Positions 29,785-39,020 of a stretch of DNA of 64,000 bases are shown in pieces. Source of the stretch: Psychrobacter aquimaris (lineage in GTDB: Bacteria; Pseudomonadota; Gammaproteobacteria; Pseudomonadales; Moraxellaceae). The notes under the pieces are model-generated. The model ran no database searches and was not told where the DNA came from. It saw only the letters and a program-made list of their open reading frames with translations. The stretch is from positions 24,726 through 88,725 of the forward strand of contig NZ_JABASR010000014.1 of NCBI RefSeq assembly GCF_016107525.1, written 5' to 3'. The position numbers and the translations under genes are program-made. The stretch's first letter is position 1. Each line of letters begins with the position of its first letter.

Positions 29785-30468
29785 ATGACTGACACTGCGC
29801 TGATTATCGATACCGAAACCGACCAAGGTCGTGATCCGCGTCCGATTCAAGTGGCGACTATTAATGTGGTGACGGGTTTTGAGTGGATGAAGTACTTTAA
29901 TAGTGGTCGTTCGATATCACCAGTCGTGATTAAAATTCACGGCATCACCGATGATGGTGTTGCCGATCTTGAGCGCTTCGATTTAGAGGCGTTTGAGTTG
30001 CCGCAGTATTTGATCGGTCATAATGTCCGCTTTGATTGGCGAGTGATTGGCAGTCCGTCTGCTAAGCTGATTTGTACCGTGAGACTCGCGCGTGCCGCCT
30101 TTCCAGAATGGAGCGCTTACGGTCAGTCCAAATGTATCGAGCAATTATTAGGCAAAGAACAAGCATGTAAGATGACGATTGCCGCTCATGATGCGCTGGG
30201 TGATGCGCGTATGTGTTATCTGCTTTATCAGGCGTGCTGCGAGCGCCTAGCAATTGCACCGACGGATTTTGCTGCTGTCCATGCTATCGCCAATAAAGCC
30301 AATCCAGTGAGCAAAATGCCCTTTGGTAAACATAAGGGTACGCTGATCAAAGACGTGCCAATCAGCTACGTAAAATGGATGCTGGGTAATATTCATAATA
30401 TGCAGCCGTCACTGTATTCTGCATTAAAAAAGCGTATAGAAGCAGAAAAAATTAAAAGTGCTGAGTAA
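29785..30468 (+). CDS. DnaQ-like 3'-5' exonuclease with C-terminal DUF3820 domain
   Basis: A 227-aa protein. The N-terminal RNase H-fold exonuclease domain (1-155) shows Exo I, IIDTETDQG (the DxE pair), Exo II, LIGHNVRFDW, and Exo III, AAHDALGDARMC (HxxxxxD). A DUF3820 segment follows (about 172-222: MPFGKHKGTLIKDVPISYVKWML), a small domain found at the end of several exonuclease-like proteins. The role is probably DNA or RNA end trimming, with no pathway visible. The 3' end overlaps the next gene on the other strand by 17 bases. Confidence 0.85.
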   Translation: MTDTALIIDTETDQGRDPRPIQVATINVVTGFEWMKYFNSGRSISPVVIKIHGITDDGVADLERFDLEAFELPQYLIGHNVRFDWRVIGSPSAKLICTVRLARAAFPEWSAYGQSKCIEQLLGKEQACKMTIAAHDALGDARMCYLLYQACCERLAIAPTDFAAVHAIANKANPVSKMPFGKHKGTLIKDVPISYVKWMLGNIHNMQPSLYSALKKRIEAEKIKSAE

Positions 30469-30733
30469 TAAAGAACTCATCTACAAATTCTGAGTTTTCA
30501 TCTAAATAAACAATGTAAGTAGCTACAACATCACTTTCTTTAATTAAATTCGTTTTTAATCTGTTTACACGAATATTATAAAGTTTAGTTTCGATATTGT
30601 CTTCAATTTCCCAAATACTATTAGATAATGCTTCCAACTTATAAGGTAAATCAAAAAGCTTGGGATCGTTATTTAGAAATAAAGTATCTAAACACGAATT
30701 TGCTACTTTAATAAATTGCGTATGCTTTTGCAT
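30452..30733 (-). CDS. hypothetical protein, 93 aa
   Basis: I do not recognise this protein. It is polar, helix-rich, has no signal or membrane segment, and has one Cys. AGGATAC lies at the right distance before the ATG, which supports it being a gene. It sits eight bases after the stop of the broken alpha/beta hydrolase on the same strand, and overlaps the exonuclease tail to tail by 17 bases. The A+T content is high for the region. Confidence 0.55.
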   Translation of the reverse strand: MQKHTQFIKVANSCLDTLFLNNDPKLFDLPYKLEALSNSIWEIEDNIETKLYNIRVNRLKTNLIKESDVVATYIVYLDENSEFVDEFFITQHF

Positions 30734-30741
30734 AAAGTATC

Positions 30742-31615
30742 CTATTCATCTTTACTAAACCAGTCTACTGCCATTTGCCAAAGCTCGGGCGCTTTAGCAT
30801 TGGTTTTACTGCTAAAGTAGCGCATGTGACCGATATGATTTAATCCGAAATCTTCAGGATTCAAAAACCGCTTTTCGATTGGCATGTTCGTAAATACCCG
30901 TATCATGTCATCCATGTTTTCGCTATTGGCGATATCATCATCGCTAAAGCCAAGCCATAATGCTGGCATGCCAAGCTCATCATAAAAATGGGTATGAATG
31001 CTTTTGCCAAAAGCGGTCTTGATATAGCCTGCGCCATTGCCGAGCCACGCCGCGTGGTAGCGGCTCGCCCATACCAATTTTATCTGACGGCGTGTACCCT
31101 AACATCAAGTTAGTGAGTGGAATAAAGGCATCCATAAACCCCATCGCTTTGAGTTTATAGGGCATGTCCATATTTCTGATACGACCTGATGAGCAAGCGA
31201 CATTGAATACTGAAGCGAGTGTACTATAATTTGGCATCAAACCAATCAGCTGACCGCCCGCACTATGAGCAATTACATGATAAGTAGCGTCGGCAAATTC
31301 GTCTTGCAACGCATCAAGGACGGCTGGCATGTCATGGCGACCCCAACTGATTAAAGAGGCATCGCATTTAGCCAATTCAGACGACAGCGATTCACCGATG
31401 CCTTCATTGTCAAAGGTTAGTACACCAAAGCCATTTTCTGCTAAGTGAGTGGCAAAATTGTGATAAAACTGGCGTTTGATACCTGTTGCTGGTGCTATCA
31501 TAACTGCTATTTTCACCTCATTTTTAGGACGATAGACAGTCGCTGCCAGTGCTCGATTGCGCTCAGTCATGATGCTCAGTGAATAAGTATCCGTTTGATG
31601 CTGTTTATTTTCCAT
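30742..31615 (-). pseudogene. alpha/beta hydrolase, interrupted by a frameshift
   Basis: Two overlapping reading frames make up one hydrolase. The 5' part (31615-31040) contains the oxyanion region APATGIKRQFYHNFA, DNEGIGES and the nucleophile elbow HSAGG. The 3' part, from about 31035 to 30742 in another frame, continues with GAGYIKTAFGKSIHTHFY, an Asp region and the GLNHIGHM segment holding the catalytic His. The break is near GGCAATGGCGC (31031-31041 on the plus strand). After it the first frame reads unrelated residues to a stop at 30980. Either a real mutation or a sequencing error; a programmed shift is unlikely as no slippery run is present. Confidence 0.8.
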
Positions 31616-31902
31616 GGTTTAACCTTCATATTTTTATGGTTTTTTGCGGTATGGAGTGGCTATTTATTTGCAATTATTTATCAATAATCCGTTCTTAAAA
31701 TGTAGTCATTACGTAGTGATAAACAGCTTAAATAAGCTGATAGCCACCTGATAGCATCGCTTATGTTAAGATAAATGCTGGTAAGCAAGGCGCTCAATTG
31801 TGACTTCCAAGTTCTATGCTATTTATCTTGGGTGATACTATCCATCAGGGTTTTAACGAGTATTTAACAAAAAACAATCGATATAAAAATTAAGGAAGCT
31901 AT

Positions 31903-32580
31903 ATGCAAATGAAAATTAATAATGACACTTATGAAGTCATTACCAGTCAAGACATTACCAATATTGAAAAAGCAGTAGATAAATCAACATTAACGATGCC
32001 GTTGGTAGCGGTTTATTGTGGTTCGCGTTTGGGCAATAATGAAGTCTACGAGCAGGCAGCCCGCGAGCTGGGTAGTGCGCTCGCCGACAATGGCATGGGT
32101 TTGGTGTACGGCGGTGCGAGCATCGGGCTGATGGGTGCCGTTGCAGATGAGGTGATTCAAGGCGGCGCGCAAGCGGTCGGTGTGATTCCAACCTTTATGC
32201 TCAAGCACGAAATTGCCCATGAGCAGCTGACTCGTCTGCATTTAACCGATACCATGCACACCCGTAAAACCGTGATGGCAGAGTACGCAGATGCCTTTAT
32301 TACCTTGCCGGGTGGGCTTGGAACATTGGAAGAAATTATGGAAATCGCCACGTGGCGTCAGCTATATCAACATGAAAAACCGATGATTATTCTGAATATT
32401 AATGGTTTCTATGATCGTATGATCGAGCACTTAAAATATACGGCTGACCAAGGTTTTATGAAGCAAGAAGATTTGGAACGTTTGGTGGTATGTAACACGA
32501 TTAACGAAGCCATTGACCTATTAAAAACAGTCGTAAAAATAGACGATGCAGTCGATACCGAAAAAATGGCTGGTAGTTAA
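31903..32580 (+). CDS. LOG family protein (TIGR00730 type)
   Basis: A 225-aa Rossmann-fold protein of the lysine-decarboxylase-like/LOG family. The defining motif PGGLGTLEE (about residues 132-140) and GGASIGLMGAVAD are intact, as is VYCGSRLGNNEVY. Members cleave nucleoside monophosphates such as cytokinin riboside monophosphate or AMP to base and ribose 5-phosphate, which is the likely activity. A 30-residue N-terminal lead is longer than in short LOGs. AAGGAAG precedes the ATG; a terminator shared with the convergent FAD enzyme follows. Confidence 0.88.
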   Translation: MQMKINNDTYEVITSQDITNIEKAVDKSTLTMPLVAVYCGSRLGNNEVYEQAARELGSALADNGMGLVYGGASIGLMGAVADEVIQGGAQAVGVIPTFMLKHEIAHEQLTRLHLTDTMHTRKTVMAEYADAFITLPGGLGTLEEIMEIATWRQLYQHEKPMIILNINGFYDRMIEHLKYTADQGFMKQEDLERLVVCNTINEAIDLLKTVVKIDDAVDTEKMAGS

Positions 32581-32631
32581 GAGCACATATTTTTATTTAT
32601 AAATGCTTTTATCTATAAATGCTTTATCCAT

Positions 32632-32679
32632 AAAAAAGGAGAGAAGGGCTGATTGTTAGCCGTTCTCTCCTTTTTTTTC
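32632..32679. terminator. bidirectional terminator
   Basis: AAAAAAGGAGAGAA and TTCTCTCCTTTTTTTT pair, with an inner GCT/AGC step around GATTGTT. It lies between the convergent LOG and FAD enzyme genes. Confidence 0.92.
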
Positions 32680-32699
32680 AATTTTTAATAGAACGTTTG

Positions 32700-34316
32700 T
32701 TAAATCTCAGTAGCACTTGAATCATTATCAACGTTTAAATCATCTAAAGGTGTCTCATCAATACCGTGATTCACATCAGCCATAGCTAATGGAAAGCCGC
32801 GTTGCTCAGCGAGTGTGCGCGCGACTTCATCAATTGCCACGCTATCGTGTTTTGTCAAATACGCCCACTCATGAGCATAACGATTGCGATTGGCTGGCGT
32901 GTCATGATCAATTAAGCCAAGTTCAGTCAATTCATCAACGATTTGATCGGCAGCAATCAAGGTCGATGAGGCTTTGACGTTTTCTGCACGTGCATAGCGA
33001 ATATTAGAGTACAAGCTCACATCAGCCACTCGCAGCGTATCGTCTTGACCGGGTATTTGCTGCCCACCATATAGCGCGTTACCGACCGTACGTGCGCTAT
33101 GGAAAGTCGGTACAAACTCAGCCACATAATCAATCGCTTGCTGACTACGTGCTTGTAACGGTGCTTTATCCCAGCCATCTTCGATGTAGTGTACATACTG
33201 CGGCGGCAATTTAGGTTGGGCACTGTTTTTGCTCGAGGCGACCAAGCCATCATCGAATAGCGTGATAAATTTACTCATGCCATGTATTTGAAAGTAACCA
33301 CCGGGATAAGGCGTGAGTTGTGCCATGCCTTCTGGCGTACCACGACTGCCATAAACGATAATCTCTGGTATCTGTCCGCCAGTATCATCCCAGTGGGTGA
33401 TATAAGAAGATTTAAACTCGACCATACGCGTGACTTTTACCCCAACCATGTCGTCGATGACGCCAGTACGAAAACCGCAAGCGTTGATTAGGTAATCCAC
33501 TTCGATAGATTCAGTTGTATTTTTGGTCTCAGATTCGGTTGCAAGCTTAGTTTTAGAGCTGGCAGCTTGCTGATAATCAATACGCCATTTAGTGACGTGG
33601 TGGTCAGCGTTTGAGCAATTCTCACAATCGACCGGCATGACTTGCTTAACCTGCGTATCTGTAAAGACGTGAGCATGCTCATAATCTGCTAATGCTAATT
33701 GCGCAGAGGCTGCCAAGCGAAAAATATTCCAGCCATATTCTTGCACGACAATCAGTGGAAACTTGACTTTATTTAAGTCTAAATACTTAGCGACTGGTAT
33801 CAACCATTCATCAACCGACTGCGGCACGGTGACTTGCTCACGTTCAGACAGCGCAATGAGTTGCTCATGACTATAAAGCTGATAGTAGTTTTCAGGTTCG
33901 CCCAACACTTTGTTATTGGCATCTTCGGCGATAAGCTTACGATACGCATCGGTCAAGATATCAAGACGTGGTAGCAAGTCTTCTGGCAAGCCCTCATCGC
34001 GGGTTGGCACGGCAAATACCGTCGGGCGAACATCGATGGTATAAGGATAAAGGCGCAGTATATCGATACATTGTTTGAGGAGAGCCACACAATCTTCATC
34101 AGGAATTTCGCGGTATAGATTGCCGCCAGCATGCAAGTGGCACATCGGTGGGCCATCAATCAGCGATTTGTTTTTTTCAAATACATAAGTTTCAAGCCCC
34201 AATGCCGCAAGGCGAATAGCAATGGTTGCGCCTGCCGTACCACCACCAAGAATACCGACGCGTTTGGCAGAGTGCGCTTGGTTTTTCACTGGGTTTTTAA
34301 TGAAAGAGTGAGTCAT
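32700..34316 (-). CDS. FAD-dependent oxidoreductase
   Basis: A 538-aa flavoprotein. The dinucleotide-binding fold starts at VGILGGGTAGATIAIRLAALG (GxGxxG variant GGGTAG, about residues 21-31) and a second FAD motif lies in DYLINACGFRTG. The overall plan resembles NAD(P)/FAD-dependent oxidoreductases annotated only by fold; I recognise no substrate signature. A Cys pair at NCSNA and the variable stretch around SSKTKLATESETKNTTES are probably a surface loop. It stands alone, with 498 bases upstream. No secretion signal is seen. Confidence 0.75.
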   Translation of the reverse strand: MTHSFIKNPVKNQAHSAKRVGILGGGTAGATIAIRLAALGLETYVFEKNKSLIDGPPMCHLHAGGNLYREIPDEDCVALLKQCIDILRLYPYTIDVRPTVFAVPTRDEGLPEDLLPRLDILTDAYRKLIAEDANNKVLGEPENYYQLYSHEQLIALSEREQVTVPQSVDEWLIPVAKYLDLNKVKFPLIVVQEYGWNIFRLAASAQLALADYEHAHVFTDTQVKQVMPVDCENCSNADHHVTKWRIDYQQAASSKTKLATESETKNTTESIEVDYLINACGFRTGVIDDMVGVKVTRMVEFKSSYITHWDDTGGQIPEIIVYGSRGTPEGMAQLTPYPGGYFQIHGMSKFITLFDDGLVASSKNSAQPKLPPQYVHYIEDGWDKAPLQARSQQAIDYVAEFVPTFHSARTVGNALYGGQQIPGQDDTLRVADVSLYSNIRYARAENVKASSTLIAADQIVDELTELGLIDHDTPANRNRYAHEWAYLTKHDSVAIDEVARTLAEQRGFPLAMADVNHGIDETPLDDLNVDNDSSATEI

Positions 34317-34814
34317 TGTCGTTGTTATATCCTTAATAGCATTTACAGCAGGTCATGCTCGGTGTATTTGTTAAATGTTTTATTCTAAAAATCTAATTTT
34401 AAAAATTTTGTTCTAATGGATCTTGTTCTAAGCCGTTTATAACTATTGATATGCGTGCAAAGTGCATCAAGTTCAATATGTATATGAAGCCGCAACGGTC
34501 ATATTTGTCATTGTGTAGTAATTCTTAATATCTATAGGGGTATTCTACGAAAAATGATAACTAATATGATGGCAAATACGTAAGTAGATACGTGAGTTTT
34601 GTCAATGGATGGCTATGGCGCTTGATAGCAGTAACTGTGCCAATTTATCCAATTTGTAAATTTATAGATGGATAGAAACGACTGCGCTGTTGCATATGCT
34701 ATATTAAAACTGCTTGAAGTCAGTGCTGTGTTTTTTTGCCGCTTAAATCGTCAAACGATGAAAAAAATCTAAATAGAAATTTATGATGACAATCACAATG
34801 ACAAGGAAGTTATT
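34317..34814. other. intergenic region between the FAD enzyme and lipoprotein genes
   Basis: About 500 A+T-rich bases between divergent genes. Only the AAGGAAG ribosome site of the lipoprotein gene is clear. I see no gene, strong hairpin or repeat. Confidence 0.45.
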
Positions 34815-35249
34815 ATGAAACGTATGCTTATGTTATCGGCTCTCACCGGTGTTTTGGCGCTTACTGGTTGTTCAACACTAAATAATATGGTCGGTAAGGA
34901 TGATTCTGGCATGCATGATGTGCAAGCCACCAATAAAAACACCGCACCCGTCGCAAGTAAAAACGGCATGTTAGTCGATGCTAGCAATCACATGACCTTA
35001 TATACCTTTGACAAAGACGCGATGAATAAATCAGAGTGCGGTAGCGCCTGTCTGCTCGTTTGGCCAGCATTTATGGCACCGAGTAATGCCAAAGCATCAG
35101 GGCAGTTTGCGGCGTTCCAACGCGAAGATGGCAAGTATCAATGGGCGATGAATGGCAAGCCTTTATATTTCTATGCCAATGATACAAAGGTGGGCGATAA
35201 AGATGGCGACAATAAACTTGGCGTTTGGCATATCGTCAAAATCAAGTAA
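34815..35249 (+). CDS. lipoprotein of the secreted-repeat family (COG4315-like)
   Basis: A 144-aa lipoprotein: signal with lipobox LTGC (Cys19), a short linker, then a single domain of the 'secreted repeat of unknown function' family, recognisable from MLVDASNHMTLYTFDKDAMNKSECGSACLLVWPAF and WAMNGKPLYFYANDTKVGDKDGD. Two Cys residues (CGSAC) probably form a disulfide. The biochemical role is unknown; homologues are periplasmic or surface-attached. AAGGAAG precedes the ATG and a strong terminator follows. Confidence 0.85.
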   Translation: MKRMLMLSALTGVLALTGCSTLNNMVGKDDSGMHDVQATNKNTAPVASKNGMLVDASNHMTLYTFDKDAMNKSECGSACLLVWPAFMAPSNAKASGQFAAFQREDGKYQWAMNGKPLYFYANDTKVGDKDGDNKLGVWHIVKIK

Positions 35250-35290
35250 AGCAACCCTATTATGTAGTGAAGTTAAAGACGATTAGCATC

Positions 35291-35322
35291 AAAAAAGCAG
35301 CCATTGTAATGGCTGCTTTTTT
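35291..35322. terminator. terminator after the lipoprotein gene
   Basis: AAAAAAGCAGCCATT-GT-AATGGCTGCTTTTTT, a perfect 15-bp stem with a 2-base centre. It probably also ends the convergent acetyltransferase gene. Confidence 0.93.
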
Positions 35323-35362
35323 ATTGGCTTGAGCGAATGGTTAGACTAGTAAAATAAAGCTA

Positions 35363-36451
35363 TCAAACTTCTGCCAAGGCTTCCGCTTGCTCAGTCTCCA
35401 AGATGCCTTCTTTCGCAGGCTCTTTTCTATATAGAGGGAAAAAGTCTGAGCGTAAATCATTTTCAGTAAACCAGCTATCGGCGACTAACGCTGCGTATTT
35501 TGTTGGATTTACGACGAGTCTATAAGTCTTGAATAATAACTCTTGTGAGCTAAACCCTTTTTTATACTCGTATAAAGAATCTAGATTGGAGCCTACACCG
35601 CCACCAAGGTGTAGCAATTTATAATGATTGGTTCTGCCCCAATCACGAGCCACATGAGTAATGAGTTTGGAAGGTTGTAGATGTGTATAGGCGTTGAGCG
35701 TGCCTCCAAGATGGAACTGCATAATGCCCGATTCTTTGCAGATCGTGTAGATAGATGAACCAATGGCTTTATTATCTTGATAGGCAGTTATCAGTAGTAT
35801 TCTGTCTTGCAGATTTTCGAGCAAATTAAAAAAATAATCATCATCAAAAAAGTAGTACTGGTCGGCCTTCACATGCGCCATCGTTTCTTTATAAATGTTA
35901 GAAAAGACCACCGCACTTTCTCTGGTTAAACGCTCAATTTTTGTCACGACATCCATTTTTAAGGCTTTTTTGATACCTCTGCGATGACGATTCTGAGTCT
36001 CACTCCAGTGCTCTTCTTCAGATTTACTCAAGTCAGACATCAATGTCAATCCATGAGTGAGTGCTTTGCCGACCGTTGGCAGCCACTCTTTATTGATGAT
36101 TGGATGCAATCGCATAAATAAAGACACGCAACCTTTTGCCAAGAGAAAGGCTTTTACTTCTGCCAATATTATGTCCAACTCAGCATCAGTTAGAGACTTA
36201 TCCATCACAGGACCGCCGTAACCATAAGTGGACGTGGCATCCCAATGCTCTGAATCAATTTCCCGTATGATGATAGGCAAGAAGATCTTTTTATTGTTGT
36301 AAGTGGCAATCACACCTTGAGGAGTTCCTTTATCTACAATAGCTGATGCAGCAATCCAACCAGATAAATGATAAATATCAAAGTGGTAGTCGGCGATATC
36401 TTGATCCCATTCGGTATTTATCTCGGTAAAGTCTACCTGTACTGTATTCAT
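35363..36451 (-). CDS. GNAT/FemAB-like acyltransferase (BioF2-like domain)
   Basis: A 362-aa soluble protein with the duplicated GNAT fold seen in FemAB and 'acetyltransferase involved in cellulose biosynthesis-like' families. Recognisable parts are STYGYGGPVMD, the basic RHRRGIKKALK segment, AIGSSIYTIC and the C-terminal LLHLGGGVGSNLDSLYEYKKGFS, which is typical of the group. Related proteins transfer amino acids from tRNA to cell-wall or lipid substrates, or acylate sugars; the donor and acceptor here are unknown. GGGAGCAG stands before the ATG. Nearly identical terminator stems flank the gene. Confidence 0.75.
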   Translation of the reverse strand: MNTVQVDFTEINTEWDQDIADYHFDIYHLSGWIAASAIVDKGTPQGVIATYNNKKIFLPIIIREIDSEHWDATSTYGYGGPVMDKSLTDAELDIILAEVKAFLLAKGCVSLFMRLHPIINKEWLPTVGKALTHGLTLMSDLSKSEEEHWSETQNRHRRGIKKALKMDVVTKIERLTRESAVVFSNIYKETMAHVKADQYYFFDDDYFFNLLENLQDRILLITAYQDNKAIGSSIYTICKESGIMQFHLGGTLNAYTHLQPSKLITHVARDWGRTNHYKLLHLGGGVGSNLDSLYEYKKGFSSQELLFKTYRLVVNPTKYAALVADSWFTENDLRSDFFPLYRKEPAKEGILETEQAEALAEV

Positions 36452-36602
36452 CTTTCTGCTCCCTCAGCGCTATGTGTTATATTCGTAAATCCGTATATAT
36501 GAATATAACAATAAAACTTGAGGTTAACAAGCAAATGGAACGTATTTATGCGATTTATTAAATATATGCCAACAACAATAAAGGAGTGGCTGCAATATCG
36601 TC

Positions 36603-36633
36603 AAAAAAGCAGCCATTTGGTGGCTGCTTTTTT
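36603..36633. terminator. yceI-family gene terminator
   Basis: AAAAAAGCAGCCA-TTTGG-TGGCTGCTTTTTTT, 53 bases past the stop. The stem is almost the same as at 35291-35322. Confidence 0.92.
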
Positions 36634-36685
36634 TAAATGTTTGGAGGGGGTAGGCTTTTTTTCTGCTGCTAAAATCAGCGCTATT

Positions 36686-37303
36686 TTATTTTTTTGTCGT
36701 ATTGACTTTTTTCTCTACCAGTTCACCATCGATTTGGATAGGGACATTGGTGGTGATACCATCCGCGAAAGCAGTCATACCATAGGCTGCGCGATCGATA
36801 TTACCCGTTGCGCGGAAACCGATAACAGGCTCTTTGGTAAGAGGGCTGTTAGCGATTTTATTTAAAGTCACATCTAGCGTTAGTGGTTTGGTCTGACCCA
36901 GCATAGTAAAGTCACCTGTGACCTTGGCTTGTTGCGGATTTATAAATTTCACGTTGGTTGATTTAAAGCTCATGGTTGGATATTTGGCGACGTTAAAAAA
37001 TTCAGCCTTTCTTAAATGCTCATCACGTGCATCCCAATTGGTATCGATACTATCAGTTGCGATGGTGAAATTCATATTGGTTTTACTGGGTGCTTTGACA
37101 TCATAATTTACGACCCCTTTGACGTCATTAAAATGACCCATTGTGGTCGAAAACCCTAGATGATTGACAGAAAACCCAACACGAGTGTGCGAGTTATCTA
37201 ATTGCCATTGGCTAGGTAAAGCCGCACTTGCAACAGTAGTGAGTGCCAGTGCTGAGCTGATAAGAAGTGCTTTTGCGCTATTTTTCATAACAGTATTCAT
37301 CAT
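36686..37303 (-). CDS. YceI-family periplasmic protein
   Basis: A 205-aa exported protein: signal peptide up to SAALPSQW, then the YceI lipocalin-like barrel, seen in WQLDNSHTRVGFSVNHLGFSTTMGHFN, DAKRDEHLRKAEFFNVAKYP-type segments and ATGNIDRAAYGM. YceI barrels bind isoprenoid chains such as ubiquinone or polyprenols, inferred from solved relatives. The ATG at 37303 (MMNTVMKNSAKALL) is chosen because AAGGAC lies seven bases upstream; a longer frame to 37363 would need a TTG start and would spoil the signal. Confidence 0.92.
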   Translation of the reverse strand: MMNTVMKNSAKALLISSALALTTVASAALPSQWQLDNSHTRVGFSVNHLGFSTTMGHFNDVKGVVNYDVKAPSKTNMNFTIATDSIDTNWDARDEHLRKAEFFNVAKYPTMSFKSTNVKFINPQQAKVTGDFTMLGQTKPLTLDVTLNKIANSPLTKEPVIGFRATGNIDRAAYGMTAFADGITTNVPIQIDGELVEKKVNTTKK

Positions 37304-37774
37304 GATATTGTCCTTATTGAATTGAATGTTCGTTAATAGTGGATGCTTGATTAATGAGGCCAAGTAGAACGGTATCCATCATCATTTATAGATGATGAAT
37401 ATTAAAAATTAACTATTAAATTAATCTAAAGTAAATATATCTATTGATTATTTTAACTAACTTAATATTATACTAATATCATGTGTGTGTCTCAACAGAA
37501 TAGAGGTTTTGGTGACAACTTATCACATATATCACTCACAACTGCTGCTTGCGTCGAGTGATAAAAACCGTTAAAATCGCGGTTTGATTTTCCCGCTGGG
37601 GAAAGGCTAAGTGAGCAGAGGAGTGGTGTTGGGTGCTGGAATAAGCCAGTGACGCAGCTGCCATACTTATAAATGTCCTTAGTGCCTCAGTTACGTATGT
37701 CATGACTGGTTTGACACATCGTCTAAGATGGTGTTCAAGAGCGTCATATATACATCGGACATAGAGAGTTTATT
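37304..37774. other. divergent intergenic region yceI/rpmE2
   Basis: About 470 bases. The part near 37440-37500 is very A+T rich; from 37560 to 37740 the composition becomes markedly more G+C rich and holds AAACCG/CGGTTT and GACACATCGTCTAAGATGGTGTTC arm-like repeats, which may form structure in the rpmE2 leader. No Zur-box-like palindrome was recognised. Confidence 0.45.
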
Positions 37775-38053
37775 ATGCGTAAAGATATCCATCCTAATTA
37801 CCAAGAAGTTTTATTCCATGACACTAACGCTGACGTGTTTTTCTTAACTCGTTCAACGGTTAAGACTAAAGCGACTCGTGAATATGAAGGTACAGAATAT
37901 CCATACTACCCACTTGATATTTCAAGTGCGTCGCATCCATTCTATACTGGCGAGCAGCGTAAAACTTCTACTGAAGGCCGTGTTGCTAGCTTCAACAAAC
38001 GCTTTGCTGCGTTTGGTGGCCGTAACAAGAAAGCTGCTGATTCTGCTGAATAA
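37775..38053 (+). CDS. rpmE2: 50S ribosomal protein L31 type B
   Basis: A 92-aa ribosomal protein. It starts [23 protein letters not shown] and has [29 protein letters not shown], the type B pattern that lacks the CxxC zinc ligands of type A L31. Type B copies are often induced by zinc limitation via Zur so that zinc-bound L31 can be replaced; whether that holds here cannot be judged. A perfect terminator follows 38 bases after the stop. Confidence 0.95.
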   Translation: MRKDIHPNYQEVLFHDTNADVFFLTRSTVKTKATREYEGTEYPYYPLDISSASHPFYTGEQRKTSTEGRVASFNKRFAAFGGRNKKAADSAE

Positions 38054-38090
38054 TTTACCCTTATGGTGTAAATGTATTTCGCTAAGCAAT

Positions 38091-38122
38091 AAAAAACCGC
38101 TGAGTAATCAGCGGTTTTTTTT
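38091..38122. terminator. rpmE2 terminator
   Basis: AAAAAACCGCTGA-GTAA-TCAGCGGTTTTTTTT, a perfect 13-bp stem. It may also serve the convergent SGNH hydrolase gene. Confidence 0.93.
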
Positions 38123-38177
38123 GTTTAAATTTTAGAAGTAGGACAAGTGCCTGTGCTAAACAATTTCCCTCACTAGG

Positions 38178-39020
38178 CTAATCGGTAAACGATGCAGTGG
38201 GCGCATCTAACAACTGTATAATCAACTCCGATAATTGCTGCGCCCAATAACCATACATGAGGCTACTGGGGTGGAAACCGTCACTGGCAAACATCACCTT
38301 GATATCGATTGGTGTACCATTAGCATGCTCTTCTATCATCCGTGGAAAATCAGTTGCCATATAAGTGACACGGTCATCAGCCGCACATACTTGTTGCAAT
38401 ATTTTATCAAGGATAGAGGCTTTAGCACCAACAAAGTTATTCAATGGTGCAGGTATCGCAGGCATTTGTGCCATCGGTGGTAAGCTTAAAAAAATCAGCT
38501 CTTGTACACCAAATTTACGCTGAGCGATAGCGATAATGTCCTCAATTTGCTGTTGCCATTTATCCACAGAGACTTTGGATGTGGTGTCGTTAACGCCGAC
38601 ACTTAGCACCATCATATCAACAGGCTGGCTAGGCGCGGGTAGGACATAAAGCCTACGCAAGATATCAAAGCTGGTATGCCCCGTTGTCGCTTGCAATGAC
38701 CAGTTCAGTGTATCAAACTGGTTTTGGATAGCAGACTGCTGCGTCAAAACAGGAATTAAGTTACCGACAAGAGCCTCTTGCTGCGTCTCACTACCGACGC
38801 CAGCCGCCGCCGAGTCTCCAACAATCATTAGATTTAATGTCTGCTTGCGCGCATCTTTTGGCGACTCAAGCACGTTACTTAATTGAACTTGCCCATGCCT
38901 TTCTCCATTGGGTTCAGGTAGACGTACCGTATCACGCTTAATTTTGCGACCTTGATAAAGATATACAGGGGCAAGCAGTACATCTCTTGCCACTGAGGCT
39001 ATTTTATAGGTATTTACCAT
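38178..39020 (-). CDS. SGNH/GDSL-type hydrolase
   Basis: A 280-aa esterase-like protein of the SGNH superfamily. Block I has the Ser in MIVGDSAAAGVGSE, block III is SVGVNDTT (Asn) and block V is DGFHPS (Asp and His). Homologues include esterases, acyl-CoA thioesterase/lysophospholipases and carbohydrate deacetylases; the substrate is unknown. There is no signal peptide. Its ATG overlaps the last seven bases of nadV, so it is translated from the same transcript, which hints at a role near NAD metabolism or simply an operon of convenience. Confidence 0.82.
   Translation of the reverse strand: MVNTYKIASVARDVLLAPVYLYQGRKIKRDTVRLPEPNGERHGQVQLSNVLESPKDARKQTLNLMIVGDSAAAGVGSETQQEALVGNLIPVLTQQSAIQNQFDTLNWSLQATTGHTSFDILRRLYVLPAPSQPVDMMVLSVGVNDTTSKVSVDKWQQQIEDIIAIAQRKFGVQELIFLSLPPMAQMPAIPAPLNNFVGAKASILDKILQQVCAADDRVTYMATDFPRMIEEHANGTPIDIKVMFASDGFHPSSLMYGYWAQQLSELIIQLLDAPTASFTD

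Noticed and set aside
36518..36865. 115-residue frame across the yceI terminator
   Set aside because: It reads through a clear terminator and antisense to the YceI gene.
37560..37774. 4.5S (SRP) or other known structural RNA before rpmE2
   Set aside because: None of the conserved SRP loop sequences is present; left as a possible leader only.
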